Of a stretch of 64,000 nucleotides of DNA, positions 31,501 to 40,038 are shown piece after piece. A program made the position numbers and the translations under genes. The notes below the pieces were generated by a model. That model had not been told where the DNA came from. It worked only from the letters and a program-made list of their open reading frames with translations, and searched no databases. Numbering within the stretch: position 1 is the stretch's first letter; each line of letters starts with the position of its first letter. Origin of the DNA: Litoreibacter roseus (GTDB lineage Bacteria > Pseudomonadota > Alphaproteobacteria > Rhodobacterales > Rhodobacteraceae); assembly GCF_009811795.1 (NCBI RefSeq), contig NZ_BLJE01000002.1, positions 930,001 to 994,000 on the forward strand, given 5' to 3'.

Positions 31501-32442
31501 ATGACAGACGCAACCACACAGATTGGCAGCACAGACGGCGAGGCGCAGTTTGGCGACTATATTGCCCTGCTAAAGCCGCGCGTGATGTCCCTCGTGGTTT
31601 TCACGGCTGCCGTTGGTGTTTTTGTGGCGCCAACCTTTGTGCATCCGTTCGTTGCGTTCGTTGCGATCCTCTTCATTGCGTTGGGCGGTGGTGCATCGGG
31701 CGCGCTTAACATGTGGTACGACCACGACATCGACACCATTATGAAACGGACGCAGCGCAGACCTGTCCCGGCTGGAAAGGTCTCGCCGGGTGAAGCGTTG
31801 AGCTTTGGTCTGTGGCTTTCGGCTATATCCGTTGTGATGCTTGGGCTTGCTGCCAACTGGGTTGCCGCTGGCATTCTGGCGTTCACAATCTTCTTCTACG
31901 TTGTGATCTACACGATGTGGCTCAAGCGGTGGACTCCACAGAACATCGTGATCGGCGGTGCGGCGGGTGCATTCCCCCCAATGATCGGGTGGGCTGTTGC
32001 AACTGGCGGCGTGTCTGTCGAGAGCGTTTTAATGTTCTGCCTCATCTTCCTGTGGACGCCGCCTCATTTCTGGGCCTTGGCGCTGTTTATGAATGAGGAT
32101 TATTCAAAAGCTGGTGTTCCAATGCTGACGGTCACGCATGGTCGGCGCGAGACTCGTAAACAGATCCTTATTTACACGCTGATCCTTGCGCCCGTTGCGA
32201 TCGGTACAGCTTTCACATCGGTCGGCGGCGCGATCTATCTGGCGGCCGCTCTCGTGCTCAACGCGCGGTTTGTGATTGGCGCATGGCGCCTTTGGCGGCG
32301 GGACGAAGTGGACGCGGAAGGCGACAGCTATTTGGCCGAAAAGAAGTTCTTCCGCCAGTCCTTAGGGTATCTCTTTCTACATTTCGGGGCCTTGCTGCTG
32401 CAGGCGGCTTGGGTCAAAGCAGGCATGGGGGTCTGGTTCTGA
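31501..32442 (+). CDS. ctaB: Protoheme IX farnesyltransferase (heme O synthase)
   Basis: A 313-residue UbiA-type prenyltransferase that adds the farnesyl tail to heme b to make heme O, the precursor of heme a in the oxidase. There are about eight to nine membrane helices. The first aspartate motif is [19 protein letters not shown] and the second region is [14 protein letters not shown]. Length is normal. The stop overlaps the next small gene by one base (TGATG). Confidence 0.95.
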   Translation: MTDATTQIGSTDGEAQFGDYIALLKPRVMSLVVFTAAVGVFVAPTFVHPFVAFVAILFIALGGGASGALNMWYDHDIDTIMKRTQRRPVPAGKVSPGEALSFGLWLSAISVVMLGLAANWVAAGILAFTIFFYVVIYTMWLKRWTPQNIVIGGAAGAFPPMIGWAVATGGVSVESVLMFCLIFLWTPPHFWALALFMNEDYSKAGVPMLTVTHGRRETRKQILIYTLILAPVAIGTAFTSVGGAIYLAAALVLNARFVIGAWRLWRRDEVDAEGDSYLAEKKFFRQSLGYLFLHFGALLLQAAWVKAGMGVWF

Positions 32443-32630
32443 TGGCAATTCGTGTCGAGCATGAAATTCATAACCGTAGGCTTGGTCGCAACGTAGGCGT
32501 TGGCATCGTCCTTATCGGATTTGTCGCGATTATCTTCGGCTTGACCATTGTGAAGGTCAGCGGCGGGGCACCAATCGAAGCCTATGACCACACCGTGCGG
32601 CATTCCATCACCGTGGAAGACGGTAACTGA
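32442..32630 (+). CDS. Small single-helix protein of the oxidase cluster (CoxF-like)
   Basis: A 62-residue protein. A basic cytoplasmic N-terminus ([17 protein letters not shown]) is followed by one membrane helix (about 18-38, GVGIVLIGFVAIIFGLTIV) and a short polar tail. It overlaps ctaB and ctaG by one base on each side (TGATG twice), so it is clearly translated as part of the operon. Its position matches the small gene between ctaB and ctaG in Rhodobacter and Paracoccus cta clusters, often called coxF. A role in oxidase assembly is inferred from position only. Confidence 0.75.
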   Translation: MAIRVEHEIHNRRLGRNVGVGIVLIGFVAIIFGLTIVKVSGGAPIEAYDHTVRHSITVEDGN

Positions 32631-33211
32631 TGCTGTCTCGTCTGGATCCAAAACAGCGAACACTTGCGCTTTTGGTTGGCATGGTGACGACGATGGGTGC
32701 CTTGGCATTTGCATCTGTGCCACTTTATGACTGGTTTTGCCGGGTCACGGGATATGGCGGCACAACGCTTGAGGCCGACGCAGGCTCTGACCTGATCCTT
32801 GACCAGACTATCACGGTCCGGTTTGACGGATCACTTGCAAGCGGTATGGGATGGCAGTTCAAGCCAATGCAGCGCGAGATGGAAGTGCGGATCGGTGAGA
32901 CGGGTTTGGCGTTCTACGAAGCGTACAATCCGACAAACACACCTATCGCCGGATCCGCGTCTTATAACGTGTTCCCCTTCACGGCTGGCGGCTTCTTCAC
33001 CAAGATCGATTGCTTTTGCTTTGAAGAACAGGTGCTTCAGCCCGGTGAACGGGTACAGATGCCTGTGACATTCTATGTGGACCCGTCCATTGTCGAAGAT
33101 GCGGATGGAAAGCACATCGAACAGATTACTCTGAGTTATACGTTTTACCAGATTGACTTGCCTGAGCCGCAGGCGTCATTGGTGACACCGAAATCAACAG
33201 ATATAAACTAA
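32630..33211 (+). CDS. ctaG: Cytochrome c oxidase assembly protein Cox11
   Basis: A 193-residue copper chaperone that inserts CuB into subunit I. One N-terminal membrane anchor (about 12-32) is followed by a periplasmic immunoglobulin-like domain. That domain carries the copper-binding CFCFEEQ, followed by LQPGERVQMPVTFYVDP. Start and stop context (TGATG with the upstream small gene) support coupling. ctaE follows after 18 bp. Confidence 0.95.
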   Translation: MLSRLDPKQRTLALLVGMVTTMGALAFASVPLYDWFCRVTGYGGTTLEADAGSDLILDQTITVRFDGSLASGMGWQFKPMQREMEVRIGETGLAFYEAYNPTNTPIAGSASYNVFPFTAGGFFTKIDCFCFEEQVLQPGERVQMPVTFYVDPSIVEDADGKHIEQITLSYTFYQIDLPEPQASLVTPKSTDIN

Positions 33212-33229
33212 GCCATACGAGGGACCGAA

Positions 33230-34030
33230 ATGGCTCACGCAAAAAATCACGACTATCACATTTTGCCCCCGTCGATTAACCCGCTTCTGGGCGCTATCGG
33301 GGCGTTTGTTATGCTATCGGGCGCCGTAATCTGGATGCATGACAGCGGGCCTTGGATGTTCCTCATCGGATTTGCCGCTGTTCTGTACGTCATGTTCAGC
33401 TGGTGGTCTGAAGTGGTTGAGGAAAGCCAGCAGGGCGATCATACGCCTGTCGTGCGCCTTGGCCTGCGGTATGGCTTCATTTTCTTCATCATGTCCGAAG
33501 TCATGTTCTTTGTGGCGTGGTTCTGGTCATTCTTCAAGCACGCCATGTATCCCATGGGTCCGGACAGCCCGGGCATTGACGGCCAATGGCCACCCGCAGG
33601 GATCGAGACGTTCGACCCATGGCACCTGCCTCTGATCAACACGCTGATCCTGTTGTGCTCTGGCGCTGCCGCAACATGGGCGCACCATGCTTTGGTTCAT
33701 GAGAACAACCGGAAAGACCTGAAGAACGGGCTGATCTTGGCAATTGTTCTCGGCGTCATTTTTACTGGCTTCCAGGCTTACGAATATAGCCATGCCGCGT
33801 TCGGCTTCTCCGGCAATATCTATGGCGCGAACTTTTTCATGGCGACCGGTTTTCACGGCTTCCACGTTATCATCGGGACGCTCTTTCTTCTGGTGTGTTT
33901 GATCCGCGTCCGAGCCGGCCATTTCACACCCGAAAAGCATGTCGGGTTTGAGGCGGCTGCGTGGTACTGGCACTTCGTGGACGTTGTCTGGCTGTTCCTG
34001 TTTGCCACCGTTTATGTCTGGGGCGGCTGA
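33230..34030 (+). CDS. ctaE: Cytochrome c oxidase subunit III
   Basis: A 266-residue subunit III with seven membrane helices. It shows the N-terminal [20 protein letters not shown] and the lipid/proton-associated Glu in [12 protein letters not shown]. The family ending is [20 protein letters not shown]. Length is typical. It ends the oxidase structural run before a strong terminator. Confidence 0.96.
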   Translation: MAHAKNHDYHILPPSINPLLGAIGAFVMLSGAVIWMHDSGPWMFLIGFAAVLYVMFSWWSEVVEESQQGDHTPVVRLGLRYGFIFFIMSEVMFFVAWFWSFFKHAMYPMGPDSPGIDGQWPPAGIETFDPWHLPLINTLILLCSGAAATWAHHALVHENNRKDLKNGLILAIVLGVIFTGFQAYEYSHAAFGFSGNIYGANFFMATGFHGFHVIIGTLFLLVCLIRVRAGHFTPEKHVGFEAAAWYWHFVDVVWLFLFATVYVWGG

Positions 34031-34070
34031 CCTTCTGATTTGACGGTTCGCGAGACACTTTGAGTTAGGG

Positions 34071-34101
34071 ATGCGCGGGGCCGGAAAGCCCCGCGCATTT
34101 T
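34071..34101 (+). terminator. Intrinsic terminator after ctaE
   Basis: An 11-bp perfect stem (ATGCGCGGGGC and GCCCCGCGCAT) over a 6-nt loop is followed by TTT. It stands between ctaE and surf1, only 13 bp before the surf1 ATG. Either surf1 is expressed by read-through or it has its own signal close by. Confidence 0.8.
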
Positions 34102-34113
34102 GATTGGAGAGGC

Positions 34114-34788
34114 ATGCTCAAACGAATGATCATTCCGCTGCTCTTTGGATTGGGGGGCATTGCAATTCTTGTGTCCCTTGGTTTGTGGCAAATCCAGCGC
34201 TTGGCGGGGAAGGAAGCGATGCTTGCCGATATCGATGCAAGGATTGTCGGAGACCCGACTGAACTGCCCGCGACTGCAGACCCCGAGCGAGAGCGTTATC
34301 TGCCCGTTGCAGCAACCGGAACGATCACGTCTGACGAAGTGCATGTTCTGGTCTCCGTCAAGCGGCGCGGTGCGGGTTACCGCGTGATTTCAGCTTTCGA
34401 GACGGACGGGCGGCGGGTTCTTCTGGACCGTGGTTTTATCCCGACAGATCAGAAAGACGCCTCGCGCCCTGCGGTTGAGGCCGAAATTATGGGCAACCTT
34501 CACTGGCCCGATGAGATTGACAGCTACACGCCCGAGCCTGATACAACCCGCGACATCTGGTTTGCCCGTGATGTGCCTGCACTCGCGACGGCCCTCGAGG
34601 CGGAGCCGCTCCTGATTGTTTTGCGCGAAACGTCGGAGATGAACTCACCCGTGTCGCCCTTGCCTGTCGACACCAGTACGATCCCCAATGATCACTTGCA
34701 GTATGCGATCACATGGTTCTCACTCGCCGCGCTTTGGATGGGGATGACACTCTATCTGCTTTGGCGTATCAGGCGTCGGACCATTTAG
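34114..34788 (+). CDS. surf1: SURF1 family cytochrome oxidase assembly protein
   Basis: A 224-residue SURF1 (Shy1) homologue needed for heme a insertion into subunit I. It has one membrane helix at each end (about 7-25 and 197-216) with a periplasmic domain between. GLWQIQRLAGKEAMLADID and VLLDRGFIP are family hallmarks, followed by the C-terminal HLQYAITWFSLA. A GGAGAGGC site precedes ATG 34114. It stands 83 bp after ctaE, with a strong terminator-like hairpin between them. Confidence 0.9.
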   Translation: MLKRMIIPLLFGLGGIAILVSLGLWQIQRLAGKEAMLADIDARIVGDPTELPATADPERERYLPVAATGTITSDEVHVLVSVKRRGAGYRVISAFETDGRRVLLDRGFIPTDQKDASRPAVEAEIMGNLHWPDEIDSYTPEPDTTRDIWFARDVPALATALEAEPLLIVLRETSEMNSPVSPLPVDTSTIPNDHLQYAITWFSLAALWMGMTLYLLWRIRRRTI

Positions 34789-34802
34789 AGGAACAGGGTT
34801 AT

Positions 34803-36191
34803 ATGCGCTACGTCTCAACGCGGGGAACCGCACCGGTCTTGAGTTTCGAAGAGGCTATGTTGACGGGGCTGGCGCGTGATGGCGGCCTTTATCTTCCTGA
34901 AACGATCCCCACTCTGACGGCAGAAACCATCGCAGGCTTTCGCGGCAAACCCTATGAGGACGTTGCATTCGAAGTAATGCTGCCTTTCATCGGCGATACG
35001 TTCACAAATGACGAGTTTCGCGAGATCATCGACGCGGCCTATTCAGGCTTTGGCCACGCGGCGCGCGCGCCTTTGGTACAGTTGGGTTCGAACCATTTTC
35101 TGCTCGAGCTGTTTCATGGCCCCACGCTGGCCTTCAAAGATTTCGCAATGCAGCTGATCGGTCAGCTGTTTCAGAAGGCGCTGGCACGATCCGGCCAGCG
35201 GGTCACAATTGTAGGTGCGACGTCAGGTGACACCGGATCTGCAGCGATTGAAGCCTTTCGGGGTTTGGACGCAGTGGACGTGTTTATCCTCTTCCCGGAC
35301 GGGCGTGTCAGCGACGTCCAACGCCGGCAGATGACCACGCCGACCGAAAGCAATGTCCACGCATTGGCCGTTGAGGGCGATTTTGACACCTGTCAGGCCG
35401 CCGTAAAAGATATGTTCAATGATTTTGAGTTCCGCGACGGGGTCAGGCTTGCGGGCGTGAACTCGATCAACTGGGCGCGTGTTCTGGCGCAAGTGGTCTA
35501 CTATTTTACATCTTCTGTTTCGGTAGGCGCGCCGGATCGCGCCGTCAGTTTCACGGTGCCCACTGGCAATTTCGGCGATATTTTCGCGGGCTACATTGCC
35601 AAGCAGATGGGGCTTCCCATCGAGAAGCTCGTGATCGCGACAAACCAGAATGATATACTGCATCGGACCTTGCAAACAGGCGCTTATACGACCGAGGGGG
35701 TTTTACCCTCAATCAGTCCGTCCATGGACATTCAGGTCAGTTCAAATTTCGAACGGGCCTTGTTCTACGCCTATGACCAGCAAGGCTCAGCGGTAGCCGA
35801 ACAGATGTCAGCCCTGAAGGACACCGGCGAATTCAAGATATCGCAAGGGGCGTATGAGAACCTCAAGGATACCTATGCGTCTGGTCGGGTCAGCGAAGAT
35901 GAAACGTCGGCGATGATTGCCCAAGCCAAAGCCAAGATGGGTGAGCTTCTGTGCCCCCACTCCGCAGTGGGCGTTAAGGTCGCGCTCGACCATCAAAGCG
36001 CGACACCGATGATTACCCTTGCCACCGCCCACCCGGCGAAATTCCCTGCGGCGGTCGAAGCGGCCTCTGGCCTACATCCGCCATTGCCTGATAGGATGGC
36101 AGACCTGCTTGAGCGCGAAGAGCGTATGACCCGGGTTCCCGGTGAGCTTGCCGCCATTCAAAGCATTATTAGAGAGAGGATCGCGCATTGA
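34803..36191 (+). CDS. thrC: Threonine synthase
   Basis: A 462-residue PLP enzyme converting O-phosphohomoserine to threonine. It begins MRYVSTRGTAPVLSFEEA. The FHGPTLAFKDFAMQ segment has the Schiff-base lysine, GATSGDTGSAAIEAF binds the cofactor phosphate, and VPTGNFGDIFAG follows. It belongs to the long thrC class without an SAM site. ATG 34803 with an AGAGGAA site is chosen over an earlier in-frame ATG that lies in surf1. The stop overlaps the TTG start of the peptidase gene. The aspartokinase gene for this pathway is at 50433-51671. Confidence 0.95.
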   Translation: MRYVSTRGTAPVLSFEEAMLTGLARDGGLYLPETIPTLTAETIAGFRGKPYEDVAFEVMLPFIGDTFTNDEFREIIDAAYSGFGHAARAPLVQLGSNHFLLELFHGPTLAFKDFAMQLIGQLFQKALARSGQRVTIVGATSGDTGSAAIEAFRGLDAVDVFILFPDGRVSDVQRRQMTTPTESNVHALAVEGDFDTCQAAVKDMFNDFEFRDGVRLAGVNSINWARVLAQVVYYFTSSVSVGAPDRAVSFTVPTGNFGDIFAGYIAKQMGLPIEKLVIATNQNDILHRTLQTGAYTTEGVLPSISPSMDIQVSSNFERALFYAYDQQGSAVAEQMSALKDTGEFKISQGAYENLKDTYASGRVSEDETSAMIAQAKAKMGELLCPHSAVGVKVALDHQSATPMITLATAHPAKFPAAVEAASGLHPPLPDRMADLLEREERMTRVPGELAAIQSIIRERIAH

Positions 36192-37450
36192 GCGAGCGAC
36201 TGCACACTTTGCCCAACGGATTTCGTGTCGTGACCGAGCATATGCCCGGTCTTGAAAGTGCGTCCATCGGGATATGGGTGAATGCAGGCGGTCGGCATGA
36301 GCGGATCGAACAGAACGGTATCGCTCATTTCCTGGAGCATATGGCTTTCAAAGGCACCAAGCGGCGTAGCGCCTTGCAGATCGCTGAAGAGATTGAGGAC
36401 GTGGGTGGCTACATCAACGCCTACACCTCGCGCGAGGTGACAGCTTACTATGCGCGGGTGCTGAAGGATGACGTCCCGCTGGCCTTGGACGTGATTGCCG
36501 ATATCTTGCGGAATCCGGTCTTCGATCCACGTGAAATCGAGGTGGAGCGGGGCGTCATCCTGCAAGAGATCGGGCAATCCCTCGACACGCCGGACGACGT
36601 TGTTTTTGACTGGCTGCAAGAGGCGGCATATCCGGGCCAGCCTATTGGGCGCACAATACTTGGCCCCAGCGAGCGGGTCTCCAGTTTTTCGCGCGACGAT
36701 CTCGCAGGCTTCGTGGCAGAGCACTACGGGGCCGGACAGTTGGTCCTGTCGGCAGCGGGCGCGGTCGATCACGACAAGATTGTCAGGATGGCGGAGGATC
36801 TGTTTGGCGACATGGGGGCTTCCGCGCCCACCGATGCGGTTCAGGCGGCCTTCGCCAGCGGCGAGAGGCGCGAGTTGAAATCACTTGAGCAGGCCCATTT
36901 CACCATGGCGCTTGAAGCGCCGGGCTACCGCGAAGATGCATTTTACGCGGCTCAGGTTTTTGCGACAGCATTCGGTGGCGGCATGTCCTCCCGGCTGTTT
37001 CAGGAGGCGCGCGAAAAGCGCGGACTTTGCTATACGATCTTTTCGCAGGTGGGCAGCTATTCGGACACCGGTCTTCTGACAATCTACGCTGGAACCTCTG
37101 GTGAAGACATTGCAGGGCTGGCAGATTTGACCGTCGACGAATTGAAGCGCGCAGCAGGTGACATGTCCACCGAAGAGGTTGCACGAGCCCGCGCACAACT
37201 GAAGGCTGGATTGTTGATGGGACTGGAAAGCCCATCCAGTCGCGCCGAACGCTTGGCACGCCTGATTGGCATCTGGGGTCGTGTTCCGCCTTTGTCGGAG
37301 ACCATCGAGAAGATCGACGCCGTTGATACACCGATGGTTCGCGGGTTTGCAGAAGGACTGGCCAGCAGCGGTCAGGCCGCGATGGCATTGTACGGCCCGG
37401 TCGACAAAGCGCCCGATCTGGAGGCTATGACCCGCAGATTAGCCGCCTGA
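36188..37450 (+). CDS. M16 family zinc peptidase (processing-peptidase-like)
   Basis: A 420-residue single-unit M16B (pitrilysin) metallopeptidase, close in type to mitochondrial processing peptidase beta. The inverted zinc motif appears as AHFLEHMAFKGT, and EIEVERGVILQEI supplies the third Glu ligand. The second domain has GGGMSSRLFQEAREKRGLCY. It starts at TTG 36188 within the thrC stop, with GAGAGGA upstream, and is followed by a TGATG overlap. The thrC-M16-acetyltransferase order is typical of this bacterial family. Natural substrates are not known. Confidence 0.9.
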   Translation: MSERLHTLPNGFRVVTEHMPGLESASIGIWVNAGGRHERIEQNGIAHFLEHMAFKGTKRRSALQIAEEIEDVGGYINAYTSREVTAYYARVLKDDVPLALDVIADILRNPVFDPREIEVERGVILQEIGQSLDTPDDVVFDWLQEAAYPGQPIGRTILGPSERVSSFSRDDLAGFVAEHYGAGQLVLSAAGAVDHDKIVRMAEDLFGDMGASAPTDAVQAAFASGERRELKSLEQAHFTMALEAPGYREDAFYAAQVFATAFGGGMSSRLFQEAREKRGLCYTIFSQVGSYSDTGLLTIYAGTSGEDIAGLADLTVDELKRAAGDMSTEEVARARAQLKAGLLMGLESPSSRAERLARLIGIWGRVPPLSETIEKIDAVDTPMVRGFAEGLASSGQAAMALYGPVDKAPDLEAMTRRLAA

Positions 37451-38034
37451 TGTTGCTGGCACGGCGCAAACTTCGGATCGTGACGGAGCGGATGACGTTG
37501 CGCCCGCCGCAGCACGGAGATTTCCGCGCTTGGTCGCAGCTTCGCGCCGAAAGCAACGAGTTTCTTGTCCCATGGGAGCCCAGCTGGGCCGGCGATCATC
37601 TGACCCGGAAGAGCTTCACCAATCGGGTTTACTGGGCGCAGCGGTCATTGGGGAACGGCAACGCGATCCCGGCTTTCATGGAACGGCGTGAGGATGGTGC
37701 CCTTTTGGGGGCGATCACGCTCGACAATATTCGCCGTGGCCCGGCGCAGGCAGGAACTCTGGGCTATTGGATCGGCAAGAGATATGCCCGCCAAGGCTAT
37801 ATGCGCGAAGCGATCGAGGCCTTGGTGCACTACGCATTCACAACGCTTGATCTCAGCCGGATCGAAGCGGCTTGCCTGCCGGAAAACACGCCCTCACGCG
37901 GAGTTCTTGAGAAATCCGGTTTCAAATATGAAGGTGTCGCGCAAAGCTATCTTCAGATTAACGGAAGATGGCGCAACCATGTGCTCTACGCTAACTTGCG
38001 CGCGGACCGCCGGGGGAAATCCAGCGCGCTTTAG
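37450..38034 (+). CDS. RimJ/RimL-type GNAT acetyltransferase
   Basis: A 194-residue GNAT protein of the RimJ type, expected to acetylate a protein N-terminal amine or a small molecule using acetyl-CoA. TERMTLRPPQHGDF starts the domain. GYWIGKRYARQGYMREAIEA is the acetyl-CoA-binding region, and ENTPSRGVLEKSGFKYEG is the C-terminal signature. It is coupled to the M16 gene by TGATG. The usual neighbour of thrC and M16 in this group, its target is unproven. Confidence 0.85.
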   Translation: MLLARRKLRIVTERMTLRPPQHGDFRAWSQLRAESNEFLVPWEPSWAGDHLTRKSFTNRVYWAQRSLGNGNAIPAFMERREDGALLGAITLDNIRRGPAQAGTLGYWIGKRYARQGYMREAIEALVHYAFTTLDLSRIEAACLPENTPSRGVLEKSGFKYEGVAQSYLQINGRWRNHVLYANLRADRRGKSSAL

Positions 38035-38040
38035 GGGAAA

Positions 38041-39057
38041 GTGCAATATTTGAGGAAGAACGGAAGCTTCGGTTTGGCCCATATTTTTGAAAACGATTTT
38101 GAGGATTTCTTTGAAAAAACGGCGCAGATTGCGCCGACCATCCTGTACGTGTTCGATCTCAAATTGATGGAAAACGTATGGATCAACCGCTCCATATTCG
38201 GGATGCTGGGATATACGACGGATGACATCGCGGCCATGGGCGAAGATATCTTGCAAGACCTCATGCATCCTGAAGATTGGGACAGATATCCCGAGCATTT
38301 CGAGAAGCTACTGGGTCTCAAATCTGACGAGAGAGCATCGTTTGATTATCGAATGCGCCGGAAAGACGGTGGATGGTGCTGGCTCAACTCCGTTGAGATG
38401 GTTTACGCGCGCGATGGGACCGGCGGCGTGCAATCCGTAATAGGCGCCGCGCAAGACATCACCGAGGCCAGAGAACGGGAAGAGCGTATTCGTCTGCTAA
38501 TGCGCGAGATGAACCACCGCGTGAAGAACCTTTTCAGCGTCGTGAGCGCATTGATCATGCTATCCTCCCGTCGCGAAACGGATGTGAAGTCCGCCATGAA
38601 GAAACTGGGTGCGCGTGTCGCATCCTTGGCCCGTGTCCATGACGTGTCTCGCGGCCAGGACGACCCCAGCGATAATGCCATCCAAAGTTTGATCCGAGAG
38701 GTTTTGACACCGTTTGACATCAACAAACACGTGGCGGTTCAGGGGGATAATCCAGAGCTCGAGTGGCGCCACCTTACACCGCTTTGCCTCATCCTTCATG
38801 AGTTGGCGACCAATGCGATCAAGCATGGCGCTCTGGGGCATGTCGACGGTCGGATCTTGATAACTGTCAAGACAAGCGAGCGCGACCTGTCGGTCATCTG
38901 GCATGAGCACAATCCGAAGGCCTTAGGCGTACCAGTGAAATCGGAGGACGGATTTGGTTCGGTCCTGATTGATCGGTCCACCGCGCAGTTAGGGGGCGAG
39001 TTCACACAGGACTGGGATCACGATGGTCTACGCGCTGCCTTGTCTTTCAGCATTTGA
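38041..39057 (+). CDS. PAS-containing HWE-type sensor histidine kinase
   Basis: A 338-residue soluble sensor kinase. A PAS/PAC module (about 25-145, including MLGYTTDDIAAMGEDIL and GWCWLNSVEMVYARDG) is followed by an H-box with phospho-acceptor His159 (REMNHRVKNLFSV). The N-box has the HWE-family His253 in HELATNAIKHGAL, and W287-H-E289 (VIWHEHN) fits the WxE motif. No membrane helix is present and no response regulator is adjacent. HWE kinases often control the general stress response or light signalling in alphaproteobacteria; that link is inference here. The start is GTG 38041. Confidence 0.85.
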   Translation: MQYLRKNGSFGLAHIFENDFEDFFEKTAQIAPTILYVFDLKLMENVWINRSIFGMLGYTTDDIAAMGEDILQDLMHPEDWDRYPEHFEKLLGLKSDERASFDYRMRRKDGGWCWLNSVEMVYARDGTGGVQSVIGAAQDITEAREREERIRLLMREMNHRVKNLFSVVSALIMLSSRRETDVKSAMKKLGARVASLARVHDVSRGQDDPSDNAIQSLIREVLTPFDINKHVAVQGDNPELEWRHLTPLCLILHELATNAIKHGALGHVDGRILITVKTSERDLSVIWHEHNPKALGVPVKSEDGFGSVLIDRSTAQLGGEFTQDWDHDGLRAALSFSI

Positions 39058-39169
39058 AGTATTCCCTTTGATTTCGCCGCTAAGGCTGTCCGAAAATACG
39101 TCCAAGAACCATTTTGTGATTTGAGATACGGGTCCACGCATTTACCTTGCGTCATGCAGGAGGTGCCCG

Positions 39170-40000
39170 ATGATCCGATTTATAGCAGTCTTTCTTCTTT
39201 TAGTCGTGGCGGCACCGTCGGCTGCGCAAGATCGCAGACCCAGTCACTGCATTGCACTGGTCGAGAATGAGCCGGGGTTTACCTACCTGCATCAGGCCTC
39301 ATGGCAGGCGCCGTTGGAAGCAAACACCATCCGGCTGAGCTATGTGGATCACGCTACCTTTATTCTGCAGACAGAAGGTGGCTTAAGTGTCGCAACGGAT
39401 TACACGGGTTTTCTGGGTGTTGTTGATTTCGTGCCGACCGTGGCGACTATGAACCACGCCCACAGCAGCCATTGGACCACGCGCCCTGATCCGCGCATTC
39501 CCCATGTGCTGCCCGGGTGGAATGATGCAGGTGGTCCGGTCGATCATCATCTTGATCTCGGCGAAATGCTTGTCCGCAATGTGCCAACGGACATCCGCAG
39601 TCGCTATGGCGCAGGTATCGAAGAGGATGGAAATTCCATCTTTGTGTTTGAGGTGGCGGGCCTATGTATCGGACATCTGGGACACCTTCACCATGAACCC
39701 GATGCGGCTCAGTACGCAGCGTTGGGGCGACTTGATGTCGTGATGGCGGCCGTTGACGGCGGGCTGACTCTCGATCTCCCAACGATGATGCGGGTTTTGA
39801 ACCGGCTGAAATCCTCGGTCGTTATTCCGATGCATTGGTTTGCTCAGTCCTCGTTGGAGCGGTTTCTGGGGGGCATGTCTGATGACTTCAATATCGTGCG
39901 CACCGGCGAAAGTTCCATGACCGTGTCGCTGCGCACTCTTCCGTCGGAACCGACGATAATGGTCCTGCAGCCCGCCTATCTGCGTGAGCCAGAAGAATAG
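39170..40000 (+). CDS. Exported metallo-beta-lactamase-fold (UlaG-like) protein
   Basis: A 276-residue protein with an N-terminal signal peptide (about 1-19, ending PSAAQ) and a UlaG-like metallo-hydrolase fold. YVDHATFILQTEGG and VATDYTGF open the domain. The metal loop reads MNHAHSSHW, so the HxHxDH Asp is replaced by Ser. Further histidines occur in GHLGHLHHEP and VIPMHWF. Export is unusual for UlaG relatives. An AGGAGG site precedes the ATG. Substrate unknown. The 112 bp upstream contain no clear promoter. Confidence 0.75.
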   Translation: MIRFIAVFLLLVVAAPSAAQDRRPSHCIALVENEPGFTYLHQASWQAPLEANTIRLSYVDHATFILQTEGGLSVATDYTGFLGVVDFVPTVATMNHAHSSHWTTRPDPRIPHVLPGWNDAGGPVDHHLDLGEMLVRNVPTDIRSRYGAGIEEDGNSIFVFEVAGLCIGHLGHLHHEPDAAQYAALGRLDVVMAAVDGGLTLDLPTMMRVLNRLKSSVVIPMHWFAQSSLERFLGGMSDDFNIVRTGESSMTVSLRTLPSEPTIMVLQPAYLREPEE

Positions 40001-40038
40001 ACGTTTCGCTCTGTGGATCGGACGGCCATAAACGGCGC

